Part shown: positions 10,924 through 20,918 of the stretch, one piece after another | Layout: each line of letters starts with the position of its first letter | How positions within the stretch are numbered: the stretch's first letter is position 1 | Assembly: GCA_010279815.1 (NCBI GenBank) | Contig: QEOQ01000180.1 | Location: 1,709,214 to 1,773,213 of the forward strand | Origin: Brachionus plicatilis | Taxonomy: Eukaryota; Rotifera; Eurotatoria; Ploima; Brachionidae | DNA: 64,000 bases | Direction: 5' to 3' | The notes under the pieces: model-generated | The model's input: only the letters and a program-made list of their open reading frames with translations | What the model was told of the DNA's origin: nothing | Databases searched by the model: none | Made by a program: the position numbers and the translations under genes

Positions 10924-12062
10924 AGTTTATATTTAATAGGTTTTTTTAAATTTTATAGATATTAGCGATTAAATATTTTGTATTAAAAAAATCAGTTAAA
11001 AATGTATATAAGTTTTTTTAAAAAAATTTTCATTATTTATCGTATTTTTACTCATTTTAATTAAAATTTACCAAAATTTACCATAATTTACATAAAAAAA
11101 GGTAAAAAAGAGTAAAACTTCTTTTTGTTTTTCTTTAAAAATAAAAAACTAATAAAAAAACTAAAAATTTTTAAAAAATGTCAAAATTTGGATTTTTTTT
11201 GGACGTTTTGGTTTTTACTATTTTTTACTATATTTTACGAAAAATATAGTAAATTTACGTAAAATACCGTAAATTTGCTAAATTTTACTTTGGAAATTTT
11301 ACGTAAATTTACGATATTTTACGTAAAATATATTAAAAATAGTAAAATACAGATATCGTAACACCACTGTAATAATTATCTTGTATGTTATCTTTTATGT
11401 TACTTTTATCAAAATATTCCAGGCTACCCAAGGCTGTTAAACATTATTTAAGTATTTACCTAATATTTTTAAATTCAAATAAAAAAATAATTAACCTCAC
11501 CTTACCCGAACCCTAAACTGCAATTGAATGGTTATGGTTAGCTTTCTTTTAGCAAAATCTTTTAAAAAAATACGCCAAGGCTCAATACGTCTTGCGACGT
11601 ATTTCGCATAGTCAAACTATGGTAAATTTAATGGTTAGCTTTGTTTAACTTGTTTCTTCATTAATCAATTATTCAGTAAAATCAATAAAAGTCTTGGTTT
11701 GTTACAAGATTTTTTTTAAATTTTCTAAATTATCTTAAAGTATACATAAAGGAATGTTTTCTTACATAAATTATATGGAATAAAGCACATAAAGCACATA
11801 AAAGTTTTGGTTGGTTAAAGGATTTTATTATGTTTACCAAATATAAGATTTTACAAATTTAAAAAATTAAAAAAAAGGACACATGAAGTACATATAAAAA
11901 ACATAATAAATACAACACTTTAAAGTTCCATACTAGATGTTTATGACGTCGTTGGCAATAGATGAAATTTGTATACTCTGGGGTTGTCTAATGCAATAGA
12001 TTTGCCATATATCAGAATTCTCTTGCAATTGAATTTTCATTGAATTTTTTTTAAAGTCTGGA

Positions 12063-12544
12063 CTTGGAATTTTGAAAAAAAAAAATCTAGTCAACTTAAA
12101 ATTAGTCAGATAAAATGTGCCAAATTTTTAGTGATTATTCTATCTATAGCTTTGAAAATATCCAAAATTAGTTTTTTGAAATTGTCGTAACCATCAATTC
12201 GTTTGTTTTTACATGATTCCAAATTTGTAATCCTTAGTGTATGTTCCTGCGACGGGAATCAAAAATACTGTGAAAAAGAAAAAAGACAAAAAATTTTATT
12301 AGACTAACAAAAATTATGCAATAAATCATAAAATAAATTACTTTAAAAACTACTTTCTTCAAGTTAAATTATCCATAGTACTAAAAATCTTAGTTTTCTG
12401 CAAATTATTTTTATTTTACATAGTCAAGTACAGTCAGAAACGCAGCACAAAAAATTCAAAATTTTCATCACCATATAAATAAAAGTCTGTTCAAAAAAAA
12501 AAATTGATTTAATTAAATAATTTGTTTTTTGAATCGACAAAAAA
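12063..12544. other. upstream region of the complete ISWI gene
   Basis: About 480 bp of AT-rich sequence between the transposon cluster and the ISWI start codon. It must hold the promoter and 5' UTR. No motif can be separated from background by eye. Confidence 0.4.
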
Positions 12545-15500
12545 ATGGAAAAAATACTTGAAAAAATCGAAAAACTAAAGGCGTTGAGCGAGCCGCAGAT
12601 GAAAAAAACGCTGAAAAAAACAGCCGATCTTAACACTTCCAACGACAACAATCGGCATCGAATGACCCAAGAAGATGAAGACGAAGAACTAATGGCCGAA
12701 GCAAAAGAATTCGAAGACGAACAAGAAATAATAACCCACTTTAGCTCATCACCTTGGTTCATCAAAAACGGAGAAATGAGAGACTATCAGGTGAGAGGTC
12801 TCAACTGGATGATTTCGTTGTACATGAGCGGTCTGAACGGAATTCTTGCCGACGAAATGGGTCTGGGCAAGACACTGCAAACAATTTCACTAGTTGGCTA
12901 CATGAAACACTTTCACAACAAGGCACGTCCACACATGGTCATTACGCCCAAGTCAACTCTTCAAAATTGGGTGAACGAGTTCAACAAATGGTGTCCAAGC
13001 TTGAAAGTTGTTTGTCTCAATGGCAATGCGCAGGAGCGCAATCAATTTATCAAGAACACTTTGAGCGATGAGAGTAAGTGGGAAGTGGTGATTACCACTT
13101 ATGAATTGGTCATTATTGAAAAGGCTGCATTGAAAAAAATCAAATGGAAGTATGTGATCATTGACGAGGCACACAGAATCAAAAATGACGAGTCCTTACT
13201 GTCAGTTACAGTGCGACAATTTTCCTCTCAAAATCGTCTCTTGATAACTGGCACGCCACTGCAGAACAATTTGCACGAATTGTGGGCTTTGCTCAACTTT
13301 TTGGTACCAACCATTTTTTCGTCAGATGACGAATTCACAGAGCTGTTCGACATGGACAAGTGTTTGGACAAAGACGAAACTCTGGTCACAAAATTGCATC
13401 AAGTGCTGAAGCCATTTTTGCTCAGACGTCTAAAGTCAGACGTGGAAAAGCGTCTGCCGCCCAAAATAGAGACCAAACTGTACGTGGGCCTGTCCGCCAT
13501 TCAGCGACAATTGTACACAAAAATTCTGCTCAAAGACTTTGACTTGTTGAATGCGGGCCCCGGCAAAACAGACAAAGTGCGTTTGTTGAACACCATAATG
13601 CAGTTGAGAAAAGTGTGCAATCATCCGTATTTGTTTGACGGTGTTGAGCCCGGTCCGCCCTACACTACCGATCAGCACTTGGTTGACTCTTGCGGAAAAA
13701 TGGTTCTTTTGGACAAGCTTTTGACCAGACTAAAACAACAAGGACACCGAGTGCTGATATTCACTCAAATGACCAAAGTATTGGACATTTTAGAAGACTA
13801 TTGCTTGTGGAAAGGCCATGACTACTGTCGATTGGATGGCTCGACAGACCACGAGATTCGCACCCAATCCATTGCTGCATTCAATGCACCACAATCAACA
13901 AAATTCATCTATATGCTGAGCACCAGGGCCGGCGGTCTAGGCATCAATTTGATGACGGCAGACACGGTCATCATATACGATTCGGACTGGAATCCGCAAT
14001 CGGATCTGCAGGCAATGGACAGAGCTCACCGCATCGGTCAAACCAAAACGGTGCGCGTCTTCAGACTGATCACAGACAACACTGTCGATGAGAGAATCAT
14101 TTATCGAGCAGAGACCAAGCTCAGACTTGACCATGTGGTCATTCAGCAAGGAAGACTTTCCGATTCGGCAAACAAGCTGGACAAAGACCAAATGCTGAGC
14201 ATGATCCGACACGGAGCCAACTATGTTTTTTCGTCAAAGGACTCGGACATTACAGACAAGGAAATAGACGACATATTGGCCGAGGGACAGAAGCGAACTG
14301 AGGAAATGAAAAAAAAGCTGGAACAACTGGGCGAAAGTCAACTGAAAAAGTTTACCTTTGACAATGAGGAAGAGGCGGCAGAGAATAAGAACAAAGAGTT
14401 CAATGTGTACAATTGGGAGGGAGAAGACTGGCGAAAAAAGCAGCACTCGGCCTTTGGCATCAAGTGGATTGAGCCGCCTAAGCGGGAGCGCAAGGCCAAC
14501 TACGCAGTCGATTCTTATTTTAAGGACGCGCTGAGACAGGGCGAGCCCAAGGCGCACAAGGCGCCGCGGCCGCCCAAACAGCCCTTTGTCCAGGACTTTC
14601 AATTTTATCCGTCCAAATTGTTCGAGTACTTGGACCGCGAGATATACGCCTTTCGCAAGTCGATCAACTACAAGGCAGTCAGGGATTTGGAGCTGGCGCC
14701 AGACGAGGCAGAGAAACAGCAGCTCGAAGAGCAGAGAAAAATCGACGAGGCCGAACCGCTCACCGAGCAGGAAACGGCCGACAGGGAAAAATTGCTCACC
14801 CAAGGCTTTGCCAACTGGTCCAAAAGAGACTTTATTCAGTTTGTCAAGGCGAACGAAAAGTATGGCCGCGACGAGCTGGACAGCATTGCCAAAGAAATAG
14901 ACGGAAAAAGTGTCAAAGAGGTAAAAGAGTATGCTAGAGTGTTTTGGGAACGGTGTCAAGAGCTCCAGGACTGTGAGAGAATAATTGGACAGATAGAAAA
15001 AGGCGAGTCCAAGATTCAGCGAAGAATTAGCATTAAAAAGGCGCTGGACGCCAAAATGGCCAGATACAAGGCGCCTTTTTACCAGCTCAAAATTCAGTAC
15101 GGCTCGAACAAGGGCAAAAATTACACGGAAGAAGAGGACCGCTTTTTGATTTGTTTCCTGCATAAGCTGGGCTTTGACAAGGAGAATGTGTACGATGAGC
15201 TGAGGTATGCGGTGAGACAGGCGCCTCAGTTCAGGTTCGACTGGTTCATCAAGTCGCGGACATCAGTGGAGCTGCAGCGCAGATGCAACACTTTGATTAC
15301 TTTGATAGAAAAAGAGAATGCCGAGCTGGAGGAAAAGGAGAAGGCAGAGAAGAGGAAGAGCGCCTCGGCGAACAAAAGCAAGAGTGCGCTGACAAATTGT
15401 GACATGAACAGCAGTCAGAATGGCGCCAAGTCGTCCAGAGCGTCTACTTCGCGCTCCTCGACCAGTGTAAAAAATGAAGCGGTCGAGACGCCCAAGTCAA

Positions 15501-15595
15501 ATTCAAAACGCAAGTCAGAGACCACTGCCAAAATGGACGTCAGCTCGTCGTCCACGACCAGCTCCGCTTCCAAGTCGAAAAAGGCCAAAAAGTAA
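12545..15595 (+). CDS. ISWI: ISWI chromatin-remodelling ATPase (SMARCA5/SNF2H type), complete and intronless
   Basis: One uninterrupted 1016-codon frame encodes an ISWI motor, the ATPase that slides nucleosomes in complexes such as ACF/CHRAC and NURF. SNF2 helicase motifs are all visible: DEMGLGKT (103-110), DEAH (207-210), [11 protein letters not shown] (232-242), then in lobe 2 [26 protein letters not shown] and [16 protein letters not shown]. The C-terminal half has the ISWI signature: [14 protein letters not shown], the HAND region, the SANT domain ([20 protein letters not shown]), a basic spacer ([13 protein letters not shown]) and the SLIDE domain ([20 protein letters not shown]). Length is close to fly ISWI and human SMARCA5. 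It ends in a Ser/Lys-rich low-complexity tail of about 75 residues unlike the usual short basic end. A poly(A) signal AATAAA lies at 15814-15819. It lacks introns although most other genes here have them, and its 3' half is clearly more GC-rich than the surroundings. The first 644 nt are duplicated inverted at 1-644. Confidence 0.97.
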   Translation: MEKILEKIEKLKALSEPQMKKTLKKTADLNTSNDNNRHRMTQEDEDEELMAEAKEFEDEQEIITHFSSSPWFIKNGEMRDYQVRGLNWMISLYMSGLNGILADEMGLGKTLQTISLVGYMKHFHNKARPHMVITPKSTLQNWVNEFNKWCPSLKVVCLNGNAQERNQFIKNTLSDESKWEVVITTYELVIIEKAALKKIKWKYVIIDEAHRIKNDESLLSVTVRQFSSQNRLLITGTPLQNNLHELWALLNFLVPTIFSSDDEFTELFDMDKCLDKDETLVTKLHQVLKPFLLRRLKSDVEKRLPPKIETKLYVGLSAIQRQLYTKILLKDFDLLNAGPGKTDKVRLLNTIMQLRKVCNHPYLFDGVEPGPPYTTDQHLVDSCGKMVLLDKLLTRLKQQGHRVLIFTQMTKVLDILEDYCLWKGHDYCRLDGSTDHEIRTQSIAAFNAPQSTKFIYMLSTRAGGLGINLMTADTVIIYDSDWNPQSDLQAMDRAHRIGQTKTVRVFRLITDNTVDERIIYRAETKLRLDHVVIQQGRLSDSANKLDKDQMLSMIRHGANYVFSSKDSDITDKEIDDILAEGQKRTEEMKKKLEQLGESQLKKFTFDNEEEAAENKNKEFNVYNWEGEDWRKKQHSAFGIKWIEPPKRERKANYAVDSYFKDALRQGEPKAHKAPRPPKQPFVQDFQFYPSKLFEYLDREIYAFRKSINYKAVRDLELAPDEAEKQQLEEQRKIDEAEPLTEQETADREKLLTQGFANWSKRDFIQFVKANEKYGRDELDSIAKEIDGKSVKEVKEYARVFWERCQELQDCERIIGQIEKGESKIQRRISIKKALDAKMARYKAPFYQLKIQYGSNKGKNYTEEEDRFLICFLHKLGFDKENVYDELRYAVRQAPQFRFDWFIKSRTSVELQRRCNTLITLIEKENAELEEKEKAEKRKSASANKSKSALTNCDMNSSQNGAKSSRASTSRSSTSVKNEAVETPKSNSKRKSETTAKMDVSSSSTTSSASKSKKAKK

Positions 15596-16621
15596 ATTGT
15601 AAATAGCTCGGCTTTTCAACTCAACATTGGCACCACTCACACTGCTTGGTCTTGTGAACAAAAAATTTTACCATTTTTAGATTATGATTAGAAAAAAAAA
15701 TTCAAGTCGGAAATTGTTTGTAAATGTGATCATGGATCTATATTTTTTTTTTCTCAATTTATATTTTTTTTTTCAAAATTTAAAATTCATGTTTGTTTAA
15801 AAAAAATTCACTAAATAAAATGCTATTTTACTAATTTTGTTTTTTTTTTTTTATTTTTTGTTCAAGTTCTTGTTTTTTTTTCTTATAAATACACAAAGCT
15901 TTTACTCTTGTATAGTGATTTTCAGATTTATTTCATAAATTTAATAAATTTTAAGTAAAACATAATCAATTTGGTTCAAATTTATTTCAATTTATTTTAG
16001 ATTAATGAGAAAAAAATTCATAAAATTATACACAAATATATTTAATTATACAAATTAAAATCACATAATGGTATGTCACTTCTTTCATTTCAAATGCTAT
16101 ATCTTTTCTATTTCACTTACTTTATTGTTTGTTTAATTTTGCGTTTAAATTTGACATAATTGTTATCAAAAAATAATTTTTTTAAAAAATTGATGCTTTA
16201 AAATTATGTAAAATTATCGTTTAATGGTCTCGTTAGTATTTTATTTTTATCAAAAGTTAATTTTTATAACCTTTTTGCGGAATTGCCTTTATTATCTTAC
16301 TGATAGCCTATCGACAGTTAAAAATAAATTTTCGTTATGGATCGTTGTAGTTTTGAAATTGATCTTCTAGTTTGATTTGAAGATCTTATTCACTACAACA
16401 ATATAAAATTAATATTTCGTTTTCCTATTAACTTGAATTGAAAATTTTTTGGCAATGTTAAAAGATGGGTATACGAGAAGTTTAGATTTCATTAACATTT
16501 TTTTTTATCATTGTTTTTTTTTTTAAAAATGCGCTCAATTTAAAAAGACGTTTCTACTTTCTAATAAATTTGATCATTTGCGCACCATTTCTTTTTGACA
16601 TGATTGTTTTTATTTAAATAA
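15596..16621. other. ISWI 3' UTR and spacer
   Basis: Holds the ISWI 3' UTR with AATAAA at 15814-15819, poly-T runs and AT-rich sequence. No other gene is visible. Confidence 0.5.
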
Positions 16622-16644
16622 ATGGCTACATCTGAAAAAACAAA

Positions 16645-16676
16645 TAATAGTAATAATAATAATAGTAATAATACTT
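16645..16676 (+). repeat. (AAT)n-type microsatellite
   Basis: Run of AATAATAGTAATAATAATAAT-type triplets directly upstream of the OTU-like frame. Read in one frame it would encode an Asn run (SNNNNSNN), so it could be part of an upstream exon, but I could not join it in frame. Confidence 0.6.
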
Positions 16677-16680
16677 TTAC

Positions 16681-17169
16681 ATGTTTTTTTTTATTATTAC
16701 ACTCTATTTTCATGTACAGTTTGATGAGCTTATTAGTTTGGACACTCGAAAATTCAGAAACTATCTAAATTTTCTGAGTCATTACAATGAGTTGCTGAAA
16801 AGGGTAGATCCGCTGCGTGGCGAATATAATTATAGAAAATTGTTGCATGATGCAAGGGAGAATGGTGTATGGTGTAATGATTATCATTTATCAGCTTTGA
16901 GTTCTGTGTTAAACTTCAAAATTTATATTTATTATTATATGAATGATATAAATGACTTAACATCTGTTGAACAACTTTTTTCAAAATTTAATGATAACCC
17001 TTTAAATTTATGTTCCTGTTTAAAATATATACCAATAAATGGAGAGTTAACCGATAATTTTATTTGTGGTTTCTATAATAATCAAATTGGAAAATTCTAT
17101 TACACAGCCATTGTCCCAAATTCTATTAAAAGCTTAGAGTTTGTCCCTAAAAATAACTTTTTTACTTAA
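16681..17169 (+). CDS. OTU-like cysteine protease domain fragment, probably mobile-element encoded
   Basis: A 162-codon frame contains HDARENGVWCNDYHLSALSS followed by VLNFKIYIYYY. This matches the OTU-fold pattern in which a GxWG/C-(D)-xxxxxALSxxLxxxIxIY segment follows the catalytic-Cys region. The N-terminal catalytic Cys region (usual DGNCLFRA-type motif) is absent from this frame, and the expected C-terminal catalytic His is not evident: the strand reads GKFYYTAIVP. The true start is uncertain: TTTTCATGTACAG just before TTTGATGAG looks like a splice acceptor, so the 13 N-terminal codons may be intron. A GC-rich hairpin and repeats follow immediately, which suggests a transposon-borne OTU domain. 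Assignment is tentative. Confidence 0.5.
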   Translation: MFFFIITLYFHVQFDELISLDTRKFRNYLNFLSHYNELLKRVDPLRGEYNYRKLLHDARENGVWCNDYHLSALSSVLNFKIYIYYYMNDINDLTSVEQLFSKFNDNPLNLCSCLKYIPINGELTDNFICGFYNNQIGKFYYTAIVPNSIKSLEFVPKNNFFT

Positions 17170-17328
17170 TTTTTTTTTTATCATTAAATTTTATCTTTTT
17201 TTTATTTTTGTATTTTATGTATTTTTCTATTTTTTTTAATAAAAGTATTTAAAAATTGAAACCTAATTTTAATAATTATTGATTAGTCTGAAAAACAAAA
17301 CTAAATATATCTATGTCGTGGGGGAGGT

Positions 17329-17359
17329 AAGGAGGGGGGCGAAGCCCCCCCCCCTCCTT
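17329..17359. repeat. very GC-rich hairpin
   Basis: AAGGAGGGGGGC, a GAA loop, then GCCCCCCCCCCTCCTT form a near-perfect stem of 12 or more base pairs in otherwise AT-rich DNA. It lies 160 bp after the stop of the OTU-like frame. A related GC block (GCAGCCCCCTCC) occurs at about 18782. Confidence 0.85.
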
Positions 17360-17365
17360 GTTCAC

Positions 17366-17461
17366 AACTATGTTTAAAAAATACTTTTCAGTTTTTTAAT
17401 GGTTGTATTGGAGCAAAAATCTTCGCCATGTTATAAAATTTGTATACGAGGTTGGGAGGAG
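17366..17461 (+). repeat. direct repeat, copy 1
   Basis: Matches 18152-18243 in the same orientation with a few differences. The shared core includes GGAGCAAAAATCTTCGCCAT and TATACGAGGTTGGGAGGA. Together with the GC hairpin just before it, this looks like a terminal or sub-terminal part of a repeated element. Confidence 0.8.
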
Positions 17462-18151
17462 TTTCTGTGATTTATAGTCGAATTATTTAAAATTAATCTA
17501 TTGCTTAGTAGTTAATTAATTAAAAAAGTGCGAATTTAATTTGATTAATTTTTGGAAATTTTTTTATTAAGAAGCGCACAATATTAAGGGTAATATAAAT
17601 TAAATTGATATTATAGTTGTTGAGTAAACTAAAAGAAACGCTCTTTGAAAAAACTCCATAATTTCTTTCCACCTCTCAAATAGTCAATTGCTTACGAAAT
17701 TTATTCTAGATATTATTCATGAAAAATGCAAAAAACTTGCTTACTCCAAATGGTCCCCTTTAAAGTTCTCTAATCAAACAATTGTCTATATTCTATGAAC
17801 TATTAATTTATAGCTTAATTATTCCATTTTCTGGTGACCTCAAATTTATTCGCATTTAAACTTAATTAACTTATTTTAATTTGTTTCATAAAAAAAAGAC
17901 AAAAAAAAGAACAAAAAAATTAATTAATCAAAGGTTTATATCGGAACAACTTTGGGAGTACATCTCTTAAAAAACTCATTAGTGTGGTAAGCTTAACTAA
18001 AGAAAGAAATAGCAAACAAGAAAGTTAAAGAAATATTCTAACATTATAAATTATTAGCAAGAAATCAATATTAAATTCTCAAGCACTTTACAAAGCTTAT
18101 TATTTAAACTGATAAATTGATAAAATTTAAGACTTTGGTCACAAATAACGA

Positions 18152-18243
18152 ACTATATAAAAAATGCTTTTCAGTTTTTTAATGATTGTTTTGGAGCAAA
18201 AATCTTCGCCATGTTATAAAATTTGTATACGAGGTTGGGAGGA
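18152..18243 (+). repeat. direct repeat, copy 2
   Basis: Second copy of the repeat at 17366-17461, about 785 bp downstream. The sequence between the two copies has no ORF of note. Confidence 0.8.
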
Positions 18244-20918
18244 TTTTAAATTTTGCATATGAAATAATTTAGTAGTAGACATGTTTAAAAGCTGCTTTAC
18301 TTTGAACGCTGATAATTCTAAAAGTTTGGGCAGTTGATTTAAAAAAATGTGCGAATTATAGTATTTTTAATTTTTACGAAATTAAAATTAATGGCGCAAA
18401 ATTTGAGTTCTGAAAAATAATATAAAAGTGGAATGATACTCTTAATAATAATTGAAAATAAAAATAAATTAAAACTCTTAAAATGTCGTTTGAGAATAAG
18501 ATAAAAATGTTCCAAACTTGAATCAATAACTTATGTATTCCTTTTGTTTATTTATTTAAAAAAATATTAAGCCTCATAGGCAAGTTGAAAAATAAAAAAA
18601 AAATCTGATTTGTAAATTACATTAAGTTTCATAAATAATTAGTCCATTTAAAATTTTATAAAAATTTTGTATGTAATTACTGATTAAAAGTAATTTACGT
18701 AAACAATTTAACTTGGTATGAAGTTATAGGCAACGAAAAAAATAGATCAAATAATAGATATATTCAATATAATAAGTTAGCGCAGCCCCCTCCGTGACTT
18801 GTTGATAATTTAAAAAATAGAAATTTATTTTTTTGAAAGATATTTAGCCTTTTATTTGAACTTTTTTCCATAATTTTTAGAAAAATAAAAATTTTCAAAC
18901 TATTTTAGAAATTAATTGAATTTTCAAAAAATAAAGTATCCGACGTTGAAAAATCAAATTTAGAGCTTATTAGCTCAGTTGAAAAAAATTATTAAACTTT
19001 TCACACAAATTAGATTTACATATTGCTAGAATCAACAAAGCATGTCAAAATTAAAATAGAGAAACTTTGGCGAAAGTTTTTTTTCGGTGTTCCGTGTCCG
19101 AAATCATAAATATTTGACATTTGAACAGTTGTGCAGTCCGAAGGAAAGGTCCAGAAGCTTAGCTCTAAATTGCGCTTGAAAGAACACAAAAAGTTTCACT
19201 ATTAAAGTGGTGGGCTTTTGGTTCTTATCAAAAAAAAATGAACCGTAAATTTTTTTGGTTCTTTTTTATTTTAAAGATCTGTGCAGTAAAAACTAAGATT
19301 CCTAGAACAGTCTCTAAAGGGTGGTCCGTGTTTTAGCAATTACCTTTTGAACACCTGTTAAATGATCTTGAATTCGACAAAGTGAGAAACTCTAATATTT
19401 CGGTTTTAATTCAAATTCAGATTTTGACTTTATTAGTGTATCACTTGAAAACTTAAAAAATGTTCAAAAATCGTTATTCTAGTCCTACTTCTTAACTGGG
19501 AAAATTAGTTAACTGACTCCATCTCAAAGCCTTTATATATAAAACTTATGGTTTATCATTATTTACATATGGTCAGGGTATATTTACACTTAACAAAAAA
19601 ATAATTAATACAATAAATATTAATCAAAGCAATTTAATTAGACCAATGTTCAACTTTTATTCTACATAACACATGTCAGGGAACTTAAAAGTTCTTAAGA
19701 TTTTAAAATAAAATCAATTTATCTTCTTTCAAAACTGTCATTTATTGAGACCATAAGATTTAATTCATTAGCATCAGTATTTTTGAGTGCATTAAACAAA
19801 AAGTAATTATCTACCCATCAAAGTCAAATAACTCTTTTGAAGCAGATATTAAACTTTTGACTAAACCATTTTAAATATTTTTTGTTTTTTTTTTTATTTA
19901 ATTTTTTATTAACATTTTTTTTGTTCTTAATGATTTTTATTTTTACTTCTCTTGAAGAAGATTAATTAGAAAATAAATTAAAAATTATCAATTTGATTTA
20001 ATTTTTTATTTGCCACTTATTTATCCAAAGTTTTTTTTGATTATCGAGGAAAATAAGCTTTTAAAACTACACCGAACGTTGCACCATTTTTAAGTTCCAC
20101 TAAGTGATCTAGGAATATAAATTGTTTTTTCGAGTCCCTCAAAAAAAATGAAATTTAAGGTTCGTAGTTTACGAATTTTGAATCCAAATAAAAATTCAGA
20201 TAGCACTTAAGTTTTGAATTTCTGGAACTTTCGATTATATTTTTTAAGTATAGTTTTTTTTTTATTTTCACTACTTTTTGTATTTCTTACGTTTTTTAAC
20301 AGAATAAGAAAAGAATGTAGAAATTGAGATTTAGTTAATTTTAGATTATAATAGTTGACTGACCTGAGTATTATTTTCTAAAAAAAAAGAGAAGAGAAAG
20401 AATTTTTAATCAAATGAATCTATTTATAAAATTAAAGTCATCACCTAAATGACTACAATTCAAATAAATAAATAAAAATAAGAAAAAAATTCTAAGATTT
20501 TAAATTCATTTTTTCTTCTTTAAAGACTTAAATGAAAAATTGAAAATGTAATGATAAACCAAACTTTGTTTTGAAAAATATCATAATAATAGTAATGGTA
20601 TGTTTCTTTAGCCAAAATAGACGATCACATAACAAACCAGGAAAGAAAAATTCATAGAAATTATGTCAAGGAATAAATAAATCAAATTTAGAGTAAAAAA
20701 AATTTTTGTCAAACAATCGAAAATTAAAAAATGCTTATTTAAAATATTTTATCAAAAAATAAATTTTGAAATTTTGCAAAATATCTAAATCTAAAAATAA
20801 ACCACTATGAAAAATAAATTATCAATTTTTGGTCTAGTTTAAAGAATAAAAGTTTATTAATTTGGAAAATTTTTTTTATTCATTTTTATTAATTATTAAA
20901 CAAAACAGATTCATAAAA
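18244..20918. other. non-coding region between repeats and EXOSC9
   Basis: AT-rich. It contains a GC block at 18779-18800 followed by TTTAAAAAATA, resembling the junction at 17344-17380, so another relic of the same repeat may lie here. Otherwise I see nothing that supports a gene. Confidence 0.4.

Larger units (their letters stand above)
8927..11369. mobile_element. Tc1/mariner-like element with foldback-type arms, TA target duplication
   Basis: The ends are inverted repeats CAGTGGTGTT (8927-8936) and AACACCACTG (11360-11369), both flanked by TA (8925-8926 and 11370-11371). That is the hallmark of Tc1/mariner insertion. Within lies a second, much longer inverted repeat (9132-9444 against 10609-10923, about 313 bp, near identical) dominated by TTTACGTAA motifs. 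Between those arms are Tc1-type transposase C-terminal fragments, a MITE and a SWIM-like fragment. No intact transposase remains, so this copy is non-autonomous. The structure may be a composite of several insertions rather than one element. Confidence 0.6.
8612..12060. mobile_element. outer DNA-transposon remnant whose two ends match the internal MITE
   Basis: The left end (about 8612-8700) repeats the first 85 or so bases of the MITE at 10164 (CCAGAGTTGTTT..., TTTGCTAGAT, GGCTTCATATCAAAAAAT). The right part (about 11969-12062) repeats the MITE's second half (GGTTGTCTAATGCAATAG, TTTGCCATAT, TTTAAAGTC-GGACTT). The final terminal repeat on the right is eroded. Sub-terminal inverted matches also exist between 8882-8908 and 11774-11803 (CTTTATG-type motifs). 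The simplest model is a longer parent of the MITE, later invaded by the element at 8927-11369. Confidence 0.5.

Noticed and set aside
9040..11340. CRISPR-like appearance of the TTTACGTAA arrays
   Set aside because: The units are 8-9 bp palindromes at irregular short spacing in a eukaryotic transposon, without uniform spacers or cas genes.
14234..15163. 309-codon minus-strand open frame
   Set aside because: It lies antisense within the ISWI coding region. The plus frame has full family motifs; the minus frame is a hydrophobic shadow caused by the codon composition.
16622..16680. Upstream exon MATSEKTNNSNNNN for the OTU-like ORF
   Set aside because: Every GT donor in the (AAT)n tract is in the wrong phase for the acceptor before 16720, so no in-frame join was possible.
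17329..17359. GC hairpin as a transcription terminator
   Set aside because: Hairpin-plus-T terminators are bacterial. This is a eukaryotic locus and the hairpin is better explained as part of a repeat.
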